Made by a program: the position numbers and the translations under genes. From Actinomycetes bacterium (GTDB lineage Bacteria; Actinomycetota; CALGFH01), in the NCBI GenBank assembly GCA_036000965.1, contig DASYUT010000180.1, positions 18,375-82,374 on the forward strand: a stretch of DNA of 64,000 nt, given 5' to 3'. The notes below the pieces were generated by a model. That model ran no database searches. It was not told the origin of the DNA and saw nothing but the letters and a program-made list of their open reading frames with translations. Position 1 is the stretch's first letter, and the number at the start of each line of letters is the position of its first letter. Below are positions 25,800 through 36,301 of the stretch, piece after piece.

Positions 25800-26444
25800 G
25801 TGGCCGTGGCCCCGCCGCCCGAGCCCGACGGCACCGCCCCGCCGAAGCGGTGGCGGTGGGGACCGCCCAGGCGGCCCGCGCTCCTGGCGGCCGTCCTGCT
25901 GCTCCCGGTCGGCGCCGGGTTCGCGGTCCTCGCCCTGGAGCGGCGGCCGGACCCGTCCACCGGTGCCGCGGCCACCCGCCTCTCCCCCGTCCCCACCGTG
26001 CAGACCTACCCTGCCGGGACGAACGCGCCCGACCTGCGGCTCACCACGCTGGACGGCGGCACCGTGCGCCTGGCCGCGCTCAAGGGCCGGCCGGTCGTGG
26101 TCAACTTCTGGGCCTCCTGGTGCAAGCCCTGCGCCAGGGAGCTCCCGCTGCTCGCCGACGCCCGGGCCGCCCACCGCGCGGACGGGCTCGCGCTCGTCGG
26201 CGTGCTCGCGGCCAGCGACCGGCCCGGCGCGGCCCGCCGGTTCGCCGCCCGCCACGGCGCCACCTGGCCGACCGGCCTCGATCCCGGCCCCGGCCCGTCC
26301 GGCCCGACCATGACCGCCTACGGCGTCACCGGACTACCGGAGACGTTCTTCGTGCGCCGCGACGGCACCCTCGCCTCCCGCCAGCTCGGGGAGCTCACCC
26401 AGGCCAGCCTCGCCCGCCAGCTCGCTGCGATCCTCCCCCCGTAG
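25800..26444 (+). CDS. Membrane-anchored TlpA/ResA-like thioredoxin-fold protein
   Basis: About 214 residues: a short cytoplasmic N-terminus, one membrane anchor ([20 protein letters not shown]) and an extracytoplasmic thioredoxin fold. The active site is [13 protein letters not shown] (CxxC), the cis-Pro is in [14 protein letters not shown]. Such proteins keep cysteines reduced for cytochrome c maturation or CuA assembly, which fits the oxidase genes just upstream (7 bp gap). The start is GTG at 25800 or 25806; the frame is open further upstream but overlaps the preceding gene. Confidence 0.85.
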   Translation: MAVAPPPEPDGTAPPKRWRWGPPRRPALLAAVLLLPVGAGFAVLALERRPDPSTGAAATRLSPVPTVQTYPAGTNAPDLRLTTLDGGTVRLAALKGRPVVVNFWASWCKPCARELPLLADARAAHRADGLALVGVLAASDRPGAARRFAARHGATWPTGLDPGPGPSGPTMTAYGVTGLPETFFVRRDGTLASRQLGELTQASLARQLAAILPP

Positions 26445-26477
26445 CCACCGGTCCTCGGGCGCACCTCACCAGCCCGG

Positions 26478-27641
26478 TCACGGCCCGGCCGGGGACCTCA
26501 CCGTGACCTGCACCCGCTGGGGGTGGTTGCCGGCATAGCCGCCCAGATTCCACGGAGGCTCGGCCGGCTGCTCCCGACCGGTCGCATCCGCGGCTCGGCA
26601 GCACAGCTCGTAGTCGCCCGGCGCCGCCGGCTCCCAGCGGTAGGACCACCCCTGCCAGGCATGGGGCGCGGGCGGCGCGGCCAGCTCGGCCGGGTCCCAG
26701 GTGCGCCCGCCGTCGACGCTGACCTCCACCCGCACCACCGGACCCCAGCCCGACCAGGCCCGGCCCTCCAGCCGGCACGGCCCAGGCTCGAGGAAGCGCC
26801 GCCGGGTCAGGAAGTCCGGGATGCCCGGCGGCGCCATGAGCGACCGGGGCGCGATCCGGGTGACCGGCTCGCCCCCGTCGTCGGCGGCGCGGCGGTACCG
26901 GTAGGCACGGACCTGCTGGTAGCCGAGGAACGGCTCGGCGCTGACCGTGACCCGCGACAGCCACTTCACGCTCGTCATGCCATACCAGCCGGGGACCAGC
27001 AGGCGCAGCGGGAAGCCGTGCTGAGGTGGCAGCGGCTGCCCGTTGACGGCCCAGGCGAGCAGCACGTCGGCGCGCCGCGCCTCGGCGAGCGGGAGGCTGC
27101 GCTCGTAATGCTGCTCGACCCCGCCCTCCACCCCCCGGTCGAGCCCGCTGAACACCACCTCGACCGCGTCGTCGGCCACACCGGCCTGCTCCAGCAGCGG
27201 CCACAGCGGCGTCCCGGTCCACTCCGCCGTTCCCACCGCCTCCAGCAGCCACGGCTGGCTCACCGCACGGGGCGACAACCGGGCCCGGCCGTTGCCGGCG
27301 CACTCCATCGTCACCAGGCGGGTCACCGCTTGGCGGGCCCGGAGCTCGTCGAGGGTGAACGAGCGGGCCCGGCTCACCCTCCCGCCCAGCTCGAGCCGCC
27401 ACGTGGCCGGGTCGACCACCGGTACGTCGTAGTGGACCAGCAGGTAGTGCAGCCCGACCGGGGTCACCGGCCAGCGCAGCGCCTCCAGCGGCATGCCGTG
27501 GTTACGGGTCGCGAGCTGCAGCTCCTCGCGGGTGATCTGCTCGGAGGCGGTCACGCCAGGGGGCAGCTCCCCGGTTGCCGGACGGTCCATGCCGACCTCC
27601 CCTCGCGCGGGGGCGACGTCCTCGATGGCCTGGTCGCTCAC
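26478..27641 (-). CDS. Sulfite-oxidase-family molybdopterin oxidoreductase
   Basis: 387 residues. The Moco-binding domain has the ligand Cys in VTMECAGNGRARLSP and the dimerisation domain follows (SRYxxP-like region to VSVDGGRTWDPAEL). Motifs typical of SoxC/SorA-type enzymes include HGFPLRLLVPGWYGMTSVKW. No Tat or Sec signal is visible at the N-terminus, so cytoplasmic location or an unusual export is implied. No cytochrome partner gene is adjacent. The start is at 27641. The substrate may be sulfite or another small oxyanion; sequence does not decide. Confidence 0.88.
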   Translation of the reverse strand: MSDQAIEDVAPARGEVGMDRPATGELPPGVTASEQITREELQLATRNHGMPLEALRWPVTPVGLHYLLVHYDVPVVDPATWRLELGGRVSRARSFTLDELRARQAVTRLVTMECAGNGRARLSPRAVSQPWLLEAVGTAEWTGTPLWPLLEQAGVADDAVEVVFSGLDRGVEGGVEQHYERSLPLAEARRADVLLAWAVNGQPLPPQHGFPLRLLVPGWYGMTSVKWLSRVTVSAEPFLGYQQVRAYRYRRAADDGGEPVTRIAPRSLMAPPGIPDFLTRRRFLEPGPCRLEGRAWSGWGPVVRVEVSVDGGRTWDPAELAAPPAPHAWQGWSYRWEPAAPGDYELCCRAADATGREQPAEPPWNLGGYAGNHPQRVQVTVRSPAGP

Positions 27642-27946
27642 GTGTCACTCCGTCAGGTCGGGGATGCTGCCACCGCGATCCTGCCCTGCCGACCCGGCTC
27701 GCGCCACCCGACCGGGCTCCCTCGGGGTGGTGCGAACCCGGCAGTCCCGCATTTCGGCACCATTGCCACGCATGGTGGGGTCTGGCCGCGCACGGCGGGA
27801 ACATGAATCCTGAGAGGTATATCCTTGTGGGTGGCCCGTACCCGGGTCCCAGCCTCTGGGGCCAGTTGACGCCCGGCCTTGGGCGGTTTCGAGCTCGGCG
27901 CGCGGTCTGGTTCACCGACCGTCCGTGTTCTCGAAACGAGGGAGTT
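27642..27946. other. Intergenic region before korA
   Basis: About 305 bp between divergent genes. It is less GC-rich than its surroundings, as expected of a promoter region, but I cannot fix -35/-10 boxes. The korA frame is open through part of it without protein-like sequence. Confidence 0.5.
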
Positions 27947-29796
27947 ATGTCCAAGCCGGTCCAGGTACTGGATCGCGTCACGATTCGCTTCGCCGGCGAC
28001 TCCGGTGACGGCATGCAGCTCACTGGAGACCGCTTCACCAGCGAGACCGCAGCATTCGGCAACGACCTGTCCACCCTGCCCGACTTCCCGGCCGAGATCC
28101 GCGCCCCGGCCGGCTCGATCGCCGGGGTGAGCGGGTTCCAGGTCCACTTCGCCAACTACGACATCCTGACTCCCGGGGACGCGCCCAACGTGCTGGTCGC
28201 GATGAACCCGGCGGCGCTCAAGGCGAACCTGCGCGACGTGCCGAAAGGCGCCACGATCATTGTCAACACCGATGCATTCACCACGCGCAACCTGGAAAAG
28301 GCCGGGTATGCGTCGAACCCGCTGGACGACGGCACGCTGGGCGACTACGCCGTTCACGCGGTCGCGCTGACCTCGATGACCACCGAGGCGCTCAAGGAAT
28401 TCGACGTCACGAAGAAGGAGGCTGAGCGGGCGAAGAACATGTTCGCCCTCGGCCTGATGTCGTGGTTGTACCACCGACCGACCGAGTCGACGATCGCGTT
28501 CCTGGAGAGGAAGTTCGCGTCCCGGCCGGTGATCGCCAAGGCGAACGTGCGCGCGTTCAAGGCGGGTTACCACTTCGGGGAGACCACCGAGACGTTCGCG
28601 GTGTCCTACGAGGTGCGGCCGGCGCCGCTGGCCAAGGGGACCTACCGCAACATCTCCGGCAACCTGGCGCTGTCCTATGGGCTGATCGCGGCGAGCAGGC
28701 TGTCGGGTCTGCCGCTGTTCCTGGGTGCCTACCCGATCACCCCGGCGTCCGACATCCTGCACGAGCTGTCGCGCCACAAGCACTTCGGGGTGCGCACCTT
28801 CCAGGCCGAGGACGAGATCGCGGGAGTTGGCGCCGCCCTGGGCGCGGCGTTCGGCGGGTCGCTGGGGGTGACCACGTCGAGCGGGCCTGGGATCGCGCTG
28901 AAGGCCGAGACGATCGGGCTGGCGGTCTCGCTGGAGCTGCCGCTGCTGGTGGTCGACATCCAGCGGGGTGGGCCCTCGACCGGGCTGCCGACCAAGACCG
29001 AGCAGGCCGACCTGCTCCAGGTGATGTTCGGGCGCAACGGCGAGGCGCCGGTCCCGGTGGTGGCCGCGGCCACCCCGAGCGACTGCTTCCACGCCGCCAT
29101 CGAGGCGGCCCGGATCGCGTTGAAGTACCGCACCCCGGTGGTCCTGCTGTCCGACGGCTACCTGGGCAACGGGTCGGAGCCGTGGCTGATCCCGGACGTG
29201 GCGTCGCTGCCCGACATCTCGGTGGCGTTCGCGACCGAGCCGAACCACGGCGACGACTACTGGCCCTACCTGCGGGACGAGCGGACGCTGGCCCGCCCGT
29301 GGGCGGTCCCGGGTACGCCGGGGCTTGAGCACCGCATCGGCGGGCTCGAGAAGGCGGACGGGACCGGCACGATCTCCTACGACCCCGAGAACCATGACCG
29401 CATGGTGCAGCTGCGTGCCGCCAAGGTGGCCGGGATCGCCACGGACATCCCGCCGCTGGAGGTGGACCATCAGGAGGACGCACGGCTGCTGGTGCTCGGG
29501 TGGGGGTCGACGTACGGCCCGATCGGGGCGGCGGTGCGCCAGGTGCGCGCCCAGGGCCTGCAGGTGGACCAGGCCCACCTGCGTCACCTGAACCCGTTCC
29601 CGGCCAACACCGGCGAGGTGCTGCGCCGCTACGACCAGGTGCTGATCCCCGAGATGAACATGGGGCAGCTCCGCATGCTGGTCCGGGCCGAGTTCCTGGT
29701 CGACGCGACGGGCTACAACCGCGTCCGCGGGCTGCCGCTCAAGGCTGAGGAGCTCGAGCACGTGATCGTTGAGATGCTCGAAGGAGCCGACCGTTC

Positions 29797-29800
<4 letters not shown>
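27947..29800 (+). CDS. korA: 2-oxoacid:acceptor oxidoreductase, alpha subunit (2-oxoglutarate:ferredoxin type)
   Basis: 617 residues, a fusion of the gamma domain (N-terminal, IRFAGDSGDGMQLTGDRF) and the alpha domain (from SYGLIAASRLSGLPLFLGAY, with YPITPASDILHELS). With KorB it decarboxylates a 2-oxoacid, most likely 2-oxoglutarate, to the CoA thioester while reducing ferredoxin. The domain order and length match the oxygen-tolerant KorAB of mycobacteria and streptomycetes. The start is ATG at 27947 after CGAGGGAG. The stop overlaps the korB start by four bases. Confidence 0.95.
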
Positions 29801-30894
<1,094 letters not shown>

Positions 30895-30933
30895 CCGGGC
30901 GGAGCCGGTGAGCGCGGCGGCCCGGGGAAGCGG

Positions 30934-32328
30934 GTGAGCGCTCCTGAGCGGGGAGAGCGAGCGAGTTCTCCTGCCCGGGGGGAGCCGGTGAGCGCGGCGG
31001 CCCGACCGGCCGCCAGCGCCTCGGCTGCAGGGGCCTCGCACTCGGCGGCGGGGGCCTCGCACTCGGCGGCGGGGGCCTCGCACTCGGCGGGGACGTCGCG
31101 CTCGGCGGCGGGGGCCTCGCGCGCTGCAGGCGAGGTTCCTCGGCTCGACCCGGCTGCCCTGGCCGGCGCGGCCAGGGCAGCCGGGCGGATCGGGCTGGAC
31201 ACCGAGTTCATGTCCGAGGGTCGCTACCGGGCCCTGCTGTGCCTGGTCGGCGTGGCGGTCCCCGACCCGGCCGGCTCGGGGACGCCGCTGGTGGAGCTGA
31301 TCGACCCGCTCGCCGGTGGCCTGGACCCGGCGCCGCTGGCCGGCGTGCTCGCCGACCCCGAGATCGAGGTGGTCGTCCACGCCGGCCGGCAGGACGTCGC
31401 CCTGCTCCGCCGGGTCTGGGGCACCGAGCTCCGCGGCATCTTCGACACCCAGGTCGCGGCCGGTTTCGCCGGATTCGGCGCCCAGACCGGCTACGGTGGC
31501 CTGCTCGCCGACGCGCTCGGCCTGCGGGTGGCCAAGTCGGCCAGCTTCACCCGCTGGGACGTCCGGCCGCTCACCCCCGAGCAGGTGGCCTACGCCCGCG
31601 AGGACGTCGCCCACCTGCTGCCCCTGGCCGACGCGCTGCGGCGGCGGCTGGTGACGAGTGGGCGGCTGGAATGGGCGCTCGAGGAGTGCCGCCGCCTGGA
31701 GGGAGCCAGCGACGAGCGCGACCCGGACACGGCCTACCAGCGGCTGCCGCGGGTGGCGTCGCTCGGCCCGGCGGCGCGCGCGATCGCCCGCGAGCTGGCC
31801 GCCTGGCGGGAGCGGACCGCCTCCGCCGAGGACCGGCCGGTCGGCACCGTCCTGGCTGACGCACCCCTGGTGGAGGTGGCCAAGCGCCGCCCGGTAGGGC
31901 TGCCCGGGCTCGAGAAGATCCGCGGGATCCAGCCGTCGACGCTGCGGCGGCGGGGCGACGCGATCCTGGCCGCGGTCGCGCGCGGGCTGGCCGCCGACCC
32001 GCTACCGGCCGAGAACGGCGAGCGGCTGGACTCGACCCATGCCGACGTGCCGGTGATCGCCTTGGCCGAGGCGCTGGTGCGGGCCCGGGCGCTCGACGCG
32101 GGCCTGGCCTACGAGCTGGTCGCCGGGCGGGCCGACCTGGCCCAGATCGTGGCGGCCGCCCGCCGGGCCGGGATGCCCGAGCCGGCCGTCCGCACCCTGC
32201 AGGGCTGGCGCCGGGACCTCGTCGGCGCCGAGCTGCTCGACCTGCTGGCTGGCCGCCGCTCCCTGGCCGTGGACCCCGCCGGCCGGGTCGTGATCAGCAC
32301 TCGGGCGGGGATGGACGGAGGTCGCTGA
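30934..32328 (+). CDS. RNase D-like 3'-5' exonuclease with HRDC domain
   Basis: Up to 464 residues. The DEDD exonuclease core shows IGLDTEFMSEGRY, VVVHAGRQDVALL and YAREDVAHLLPL. An HRDC-type domain follows (SLGPAARAIARELAAWRERT to LPGLEKIRGIQPSTLRRRGD). The first 65 residues are a low-complexity Ala/Ser/Gly stretch with three AGASHSA units (21-bp repeat at about 31024-31095). The start is ambiguous: GTG at 30934, or GTG at 30988 after GGGGGGAG; both sit in copies of one direct repeat. Family function is trimming of structured RNA ends. Confidence 0.88.
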   Translation: MSAPERGERASSPARGEPVSAAARPAASASAAGASHSAAGASHSAAGASHSAGTSRSAAGASRAAGEVPRLDPAALAGAARAAGRIGLDTEFMSEGRYRALLCLVGVAVPDPAGSGTPLVELIDPLAGGLDPAPLAGVLADPEIEVVVHAGRQDVALLRRVWGTELRGIFDTQVAAGFAGFGAQTGYGGLLADALGLRVAKSASFTRWDVRPLTPEQVAYAREDVAHLLPLADALRRRLVTSGRLEWALEECRRLEGASDERDPDTAYQRLPRVASLGPAARAIARELAAWRERTASAEDRPVGTVLADAPLVEVAKRRPVGLPGLEKIRGIQPSTLRRRGDAILAAVARGLAADPLPAENGERLDSTHADVPVIALAEALVRARALDAGLAYELVAGRADLAQIVAAARRAGMPEPAVRTLQGWRRDLVGAELLDLLAGRRSLAVDPAGRVVISTRAGMDGGR

Positions 32329-32361
32329 ACCGCCGAGGTCGGGTCGGTCGGCGGACCCGGC

Positions 32362-33225
32362 TCAGCTCGCCCCGGATGGCAGCCCGATGGGGTTCGGGAA
32401 CGGGAAGCTGCCGGCGTCCAGGATGCGGGCGCGCGGCGCGGCGACCAGCTCGGCCAGGCGGTCGCAGGCGTCGGGGCCGAGGTGGCGCCAGGGTGCCATG
32501 GCCAGCTCGTCGGTGCGCGCCTCCACGCTGGCCCGGGCGGCCCGCCCCTCCTGGGTGAGGGTGCCGTCGCCGGCGACCCAGGCGCGTGCCCGCAGCCGTT
32601 CCACCGCGGCTGACCACTCCTCCTCGGGCCACCCGCGGGAGGCGCGCAGCAGCTCGGCGGGCACCGCACCGGCGGCGGTGATCAGGACGTGGGCCTCGCA
32701 GCCGTCGACACCGGCCGCGAGCAGGGTGGCGACATGGCCGTCGCCGCGGAACTCGCGCAGCAGCGTGGCGGCGTGCCAGAGGGTGAGGTGGGGGTCGTCG
32801 GGCCAGGGCAGCGACGCGTGGCCGGCGTGGAGCGGTCGCCCGGCTGGGTCGCAGCCCTCGGCGGCCCGGCGCGCGAGCCCGGCCGCCTCGGCCAGCTCCG
32901 CCGAGCCGGTCGTGGGGCCGAGCATCCGGTCGAGCGCCGCCCCGGCGACGCCGTAGCGGGCGGCCAGGACCCGCGCGGGGGACGACAGCGTCCAGGCGTC
33001 GGGGATGGCCCGGTGCACCAGCCTGGGGTGGAAGCTGTAGAAGGTGGCCACCACGACCTCGGCGGGCACCGGCCCCATGGCCGCCGAGCGGGAGGCGAAG
33101 TAGCCCATCCAGCCGCCCTTGAGGCCGGCGGCGTCGTAGGCGGCGCGCGCCTCGGGCGCGAAGTACACCATCGCGTGGTACGGCTCGAGCGCCCACCACA
33201 TGCGGCGGGCCAGGCTGGCATCCAT
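32362..33225 (-). CDS. SCO6745 family protein
   Basis: 287 residues, matching the SCO6745/SalK-like family found widely in actinobacteria. The diagnostic start is MDASLARRMWWALEPYHAMV, followed by YFAPEARAAYDAAGLKGGWM and GYFASRSAAMGPVPAEVVVATFY. The C-terminal half has winged-helix-like segments (LTQEGRAARASVEARTDELA). The biochemical role is not known. The start is ATG at 33225 after AAAGGAGG. A PadR remnant lies directly upstream on the same strand. Confidence 0.82.
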   Translation of the reverse strand: MDASLARRMWWALEPYHAMVYFAPEARAAYDAAGLKGGWMGYFASRSAAMGPVPAEVVVATFYSFHPRLVHRAIPDAWTLSSPARVLAARYGVAGAALDRMLGPTTGSAELAEAAGLARRAAEGCDPAGRPLHAGHASLPWPDDPHLTLWHAATLLREFRGDGHVATLLAAGVDGCEAHVLITAAGAVPAELLRASRGWPEEEWSAAVERLRARAWVAGDGTLTQEGRAARASVEARTDELAMAPWRHLGPDACDRLAELVAAPRARILDAGSFPFPNPIGLPSGAS

Positions 33226-33290
33226 GCGCTCGGACCTCCTTTGTGTCGGGAGGGCAGCCTACTGTCTGGGCCGGGAGGCGTCCGGCGTTC

Positions 33291-33392
33291 TCTGCGGAGC
33301 TGCTCGACGATGGCATACCCCGTGGCCGGGCCGGCGCCCACCGCAGCCAGCAGCAGCAGGTCGAGGTGGCCCTTGAGGACCTGCCCGTTCAT
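33291..33392 (-). pseudogene. PadR-type regulator, N-terminal remnant
   Basis: The first 34 codons from the ATG at 33392 read MNGQVLKGHLDLLLLAAVGA followed by GPATGYAIVEQLRR, the N-terminal helix of a PadR-family winged helix. The rest of the domain (normally about 110 residues or more) is missing; the frame runs on into unrelated sequence and the SCO6745 gene. It is a deletion remnant and may once have controlled that gene. Confidence 0.75.
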
Positions 33393-33435
33393 GCCTCGTA
33401 GCACCAGGTGAAGGCACGGGGTGTGTCAAGCCCGG

Positions 33436-33939
33436 TCAGGCGCAGGTCGTCTGCACGTCGTGGGAGTCGCCGAGGTCTGCCACGGGCAGGTCGAACACGA
33501 CGCTGCCGCGGGGCGCCACCACCGGGCTGAGCTGCACTCCCGACGACCGGAGCTGCCCGTTGGGCGCCACCCCGGTGACCTGGCAGCGGGCCCGGCCCTG
33601 CCGGCTGCCCTGGTTGGTGACCCGCAGGGTGAGCACGACCGTGGAGCGGTCGGAGGCGACGGTCTGGCCGACGACCTGACCCTGGAACGGGCCGACGCCG
33701 TGCACCGCCCACCAGGCGGTGATGCCGAGCAGCAGCACGCCGGCGATCACGGCGACCATCACGGTCGCGTGGCCCTGGACGGGGCTTGGCAGCGCGAGAC
33801 CAGCCGGGTTGTACCGGACCTTCGCGGGGCCGTCGAGGGGTAGCTCGCAGCGCTCGCACGCGGTCCCGCCGGGCTGCACCGCGGTCCCGCATCTCGGGCA
33901 GCGTCTCGCATTCACAAACGACGACGGTAGCAGGATCAC
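33436..33939 (-). CDS. Zinc-ribbon membrane protein of unknown function
   Basis: About 167 residues. A short zinc ribbon at the N-terminus (CPRCGTAVQPGGTACERCEL) is followed by one membrane segment (VMVAVIAGVLLLGITAWWAV) and an extracytoplasmic beta-rich domain of about 95 residues that resembles the FxLYD/DUF4352-like immunoglobulin domains (VLTLRVTNQGSRQGRARCQV). Two Cys (ARCQV and QTTCA at the end) may form a disulfide. The start is GTG at 33939, or a GTG at 33915; neither has a strong ribosome binding site. Confidence 0.72.
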   Translation of the reverse strand: MILLPSSFVNARRCPRCGTAVQPGGTACERCELPLDGPAKVRYNPAGLALPSPVQGHATVMVAVIAGVLLLGITAWWAVHGVGPFQGQVVGQTVASDRSTVVLTLRVTNQGSRQGRARCQVTGVAPNGQLRSSGVQLSPVVAPRGSVVFDLPVADLGDSHDVQTTCA

Positions 33940-34098
33940 CGCCGATCGTCACCCGAACCCGGCAACCTGCTCACCGTCACCCGAACCGGTACCTGGTGGC
34001 GTCCTCGGGGACCACACCGCCCCCGCGGGTCGGGCAGGCGGCCGGCGGGTAGGCTGCACCGGTGCGGTTCCGCTCGGGCGCCGGGAAAGGAGGCAGGC

Positions 34099-35038
34099 AT
34101 GGCGAGCACGGCCTCGATCCGCGTGGGGACGGCGGGCTGGACCGACCCGACCCATCAAGTCCGGGCGCTTCTACCCGAAGGGGACCTCGAGCGCCGAGGC
34201 CCGGCTGCGGTTCTACGCGTCCCAGTTCCCCCTCGTCGAGGTGGACGCCACCTACTACTACCTGCCCTCGGAGGAGCAGGCTGGCCTGTGGGTGGATCGG
34301 ACCCCACCCGGCTTCGTCTTCAACGTCAAGGCGTTCAGCCTGCTCACCGGGCACCCGACCCGGCGCAACGCGCTGCCCGACGACCTCGCCGAGCTGATCG
34401 AGCCCGAGCACCGCGCCAAGCAGCGCCTGTACGCCTCCCACCTACCTGAGGAGGCGGTCGAGGAGGCGTGGCGGCGCTTCCACGCCGCCCTGCTCCCGCT
34501 CGACTCAGCCGGCAAGCTCGGCTCGGTGCTGCTGCAATTCCCGGAGTGGTTCGGACCCCGGCACTCCAGCCGCGAGGAGCTGCGCAAGGTCCGCGACCGC
34601 CTGCCCGGCTACCAGGTCTGCGTGGAGCTGCGCAATCGGACCTGGCTGGCCGACGAGCGGGACCGCGAGCGCACCCTCGGCCTGCTCGCCGAACTGGGCC
34701 TGCCGCTGGTCTGCGTGGACATGCCCCAGGGGTTCCGCTCGTCCATGCCGAGGCTGGCCGAGGCGACCAGCCCCGAGCTTGCAGTGGTCCGCTTCCACGG
34801 CCGCGACCCCGAGGCCTGGAAGCACAAGGGCCCCACGGCCGGCCCCCGCTTCCGCTACCTGTACGACGAGCGGGAGCTGCGCGAATGGGTGCCACGCATC
34901 GAGCACCTGGCCGACGAGGCCCGCGAGGTCCACGTAGTGATGAACAATTGTTATCAGGACTACGCGGTGCAGGGTGCTCGCGCCATTGCATCGCTTCTGA
35001 GCAGCGAGAACCCTGAGATGGTGGTCAAGGCGACTTGA
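34099..35038 (+). pseudogene. DUF72 family protein, frameshifted near the 5' end
   Basis: TIM-barrel protein of the DUF72 family; function unknown. The start ATG at 34099 follows AAAGGAGG and encodes MASTASIRVGTAGWTDPT. The rest, KSGRFYPKGTSSAEARLRFY to the stop at 35036, is in a different frame. At about 34151-34157 (CGACCCATCAAG) either one base is extra or two are missing; restoring CTC ATC would give DPTLIKSGRFYP, the family consensus. The downstream part is complete and well conserved (VEVDATYYYLPSEEQAGLW), so the gene was recently intact or the shift is a sequencing error. Confidence 0.82.
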
Positions 35039-35069
35039 GCGCGGCGCTTAAAGTCGGCATAATCAAGGC

Positions 35070-35384
35070 ATGACCCGCCCTCACCGTGTCCGCCTCGGCG
35101 GCAACCTGTTCCACCCGATCGTCCCGCCGGGTGCGGTTGGCATCACCCGCCAGCTCGGCCCGTGGGGCAACCCGCACCGGGTCGGGAAGCCCTGCCGCGC
35201 GTGCCCCGGCGTCACCCACGACCTCGAGCAGGCGCTCGCCCTGCACCGCCGGGACCTCGACGCCGACCCCGACCAGACGGCCGCCGTGCGCCGGCACCTG
35301 GCTGGCCAGAACCTGGCGTGCTGGTGCCCGGCGGGTGGGCGGTGCCACGGCGACTACCTGCTCAAGGTGGCCAACAAGCCATGA
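35070..35384 (+). CDS. DUF4326 protein
   Basis: 104 residues. The family signature is present: a beta strand, LGPWGNPHRVGKPCRACPG, then LACWCPAGGRCHGDYLL at the C-terminus, a Cys/His set likely to bind metal. DUF4326 genes are common in phages and mobile elements; no activity is established that I know of. The start is ATG at 35070 with a weak ribosome binding site (AATCAAGG). The stop overlaps the start of the recombinase gene (ATGA), so the two are coupled. Confidence 0.8.
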   Translation: MTRPHRVRLGGNLFHPIVPPGAVGITRQLGPWGNPHRVGKPCRACPGVTHDLEQALALHRRDLDADPDQTAAVRRHLAGQNLACWCPAGGRCHGDYLLKVANKP

Positions 35385-36301
35385 CGCACCCCGAGTTCGC
35401 GCTCCTCGGCACGAGCTGGGAGCTCGCCCTGCGCGCCGATGGCTACTCGGACTCGACCGTGCGGTCCTACCGGCAGGCGGTCGCGAGCCTGGCCGCCTGG
35501 CTCACTGAGACGGGCCAAGCCGACATCGGCCCGGCCGAGCTCACGCGCGACCACATCCGCGACTGGCTCGTCCACCGGCGCGAGACCGCGTCCAGCTCCA
35601 CCGCCCGCGCCGAGTTCTCGGGCGTCCGCCACTTCGCGCGCTTCCTCGTCGAGGAGGGCGAGGCGGCCCGGGACGCCACCCAAGGGATCCGCACTCCCGC
35701 GGCGGGCGACCCCGAGACCCCGGTCCTGTCGGTCGAGGACCTCCGCCGCCTGCTCGCCACCTGCGCCGGGCAGGACTTCGTGGCGCGGCGGGACGCCGCG
35801 GTGATCCTGCTGTTCGCCGACGGCGGCCTGCGCCGGAGCGAGCTGGCCGGCCTGCAGGTGGCCGACGTCGACCTCGCCGACCGGATCGTCTGCGTTGCCG
35901 GCAAGGGCTCCCGCCGCGCGGTGCCGCGGCACCGCGCCGTTCCCGTCGGCGTCAAGACCGCCAGGGCGCTCGACAGGTACCTCCGGGAGCGCCGCCGCCA
36001 CCCCTACGCCGACTCCCCCGCCTTGTGGCTCGGCGGCCGGGGCCGCCCGCTGCTGAGTGACAGCGGGGTGGAGAAGATGCTCGAACGCCGCGGCGAGCTG
36101 GCTGGCCTGACGGGCCTCCACGCGCACGTGTTCCGCCACACCTGGGCGAGCCAGTTCCGCTCGGCCGGCGGCAACGAGGGTGACCTCATGGTCCTCGGCG
36201 GCTGGCACTCCAGGGCGATGCTGGACCGCTACGGCAAGGTGCAGGCGGGCGACCGGGCGGCCGAGGCGGCCCGGCGGCTGTCGCTCGGGGACCGGCTCTA
36301 A
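35381..36301 (+). CDS. Tyrosine recombinase (XerC/D or phage integrase type)
   Basis: 306 residues. The N-terminal SAM-like core-binding domain (YSDSTVRSYRQAVASLAAWL) is followed by the catalytic domain with Arg in GGLRRSELAGLQ, the HxxR box HVFRHTWASQF, a GGWHSRAMLDRYGK segment with the Tyr nucleophile, and a short tail. It cuts and rejoins DNA at specific sites. The start is ATG at 35381, four bases before the DUF4326 stop. The core dimer-resolution gene xerC/xerD or a mobile-element integrase are both possible; the coupling to DUF4326 favours the latter. Confidence 0.9.
   Translation: MTHPEFALLGTSWELALRADGYSDSTVRSYRQAVASLAAWLTETGQADIGPAELTRDHIRDWLVHRRETASSSTARAEFSGVRHFARFLVEEGEAARDATQGIRTPAAGDPETPVLSVEDLRRLLATCAGQDFVARRDAAVILLFADGGLRRSELAGLQVADVDLADRIVCVAGKGSRRAVPRHRAVPVGVKTARALDRYLRERRRHPYADSPALWLGGRGRPLLSDSGVEKMLERRGELAGLTGLHAHVFRHTWASQFRSAGGNEGDLMVLGGWHSRAMLDRYGKVQAGDRAAEAARRLSLGDRL

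Noticed and set aside
27653..29761. 702-codon open frame on the minus strand opposite korA
   Set aside because: It covers the well-conserved korA gene and has a composition typical of antisense frames in high-GC DNA.
34099..35038. Start of the DUF72 protein in the long frame from 33719
   Set aside because: That frame covers the antisense of the zinc-ribbon gene and low-complexity sequence; the true N-terminus with ribosome binding site is at 34099 in another frame.
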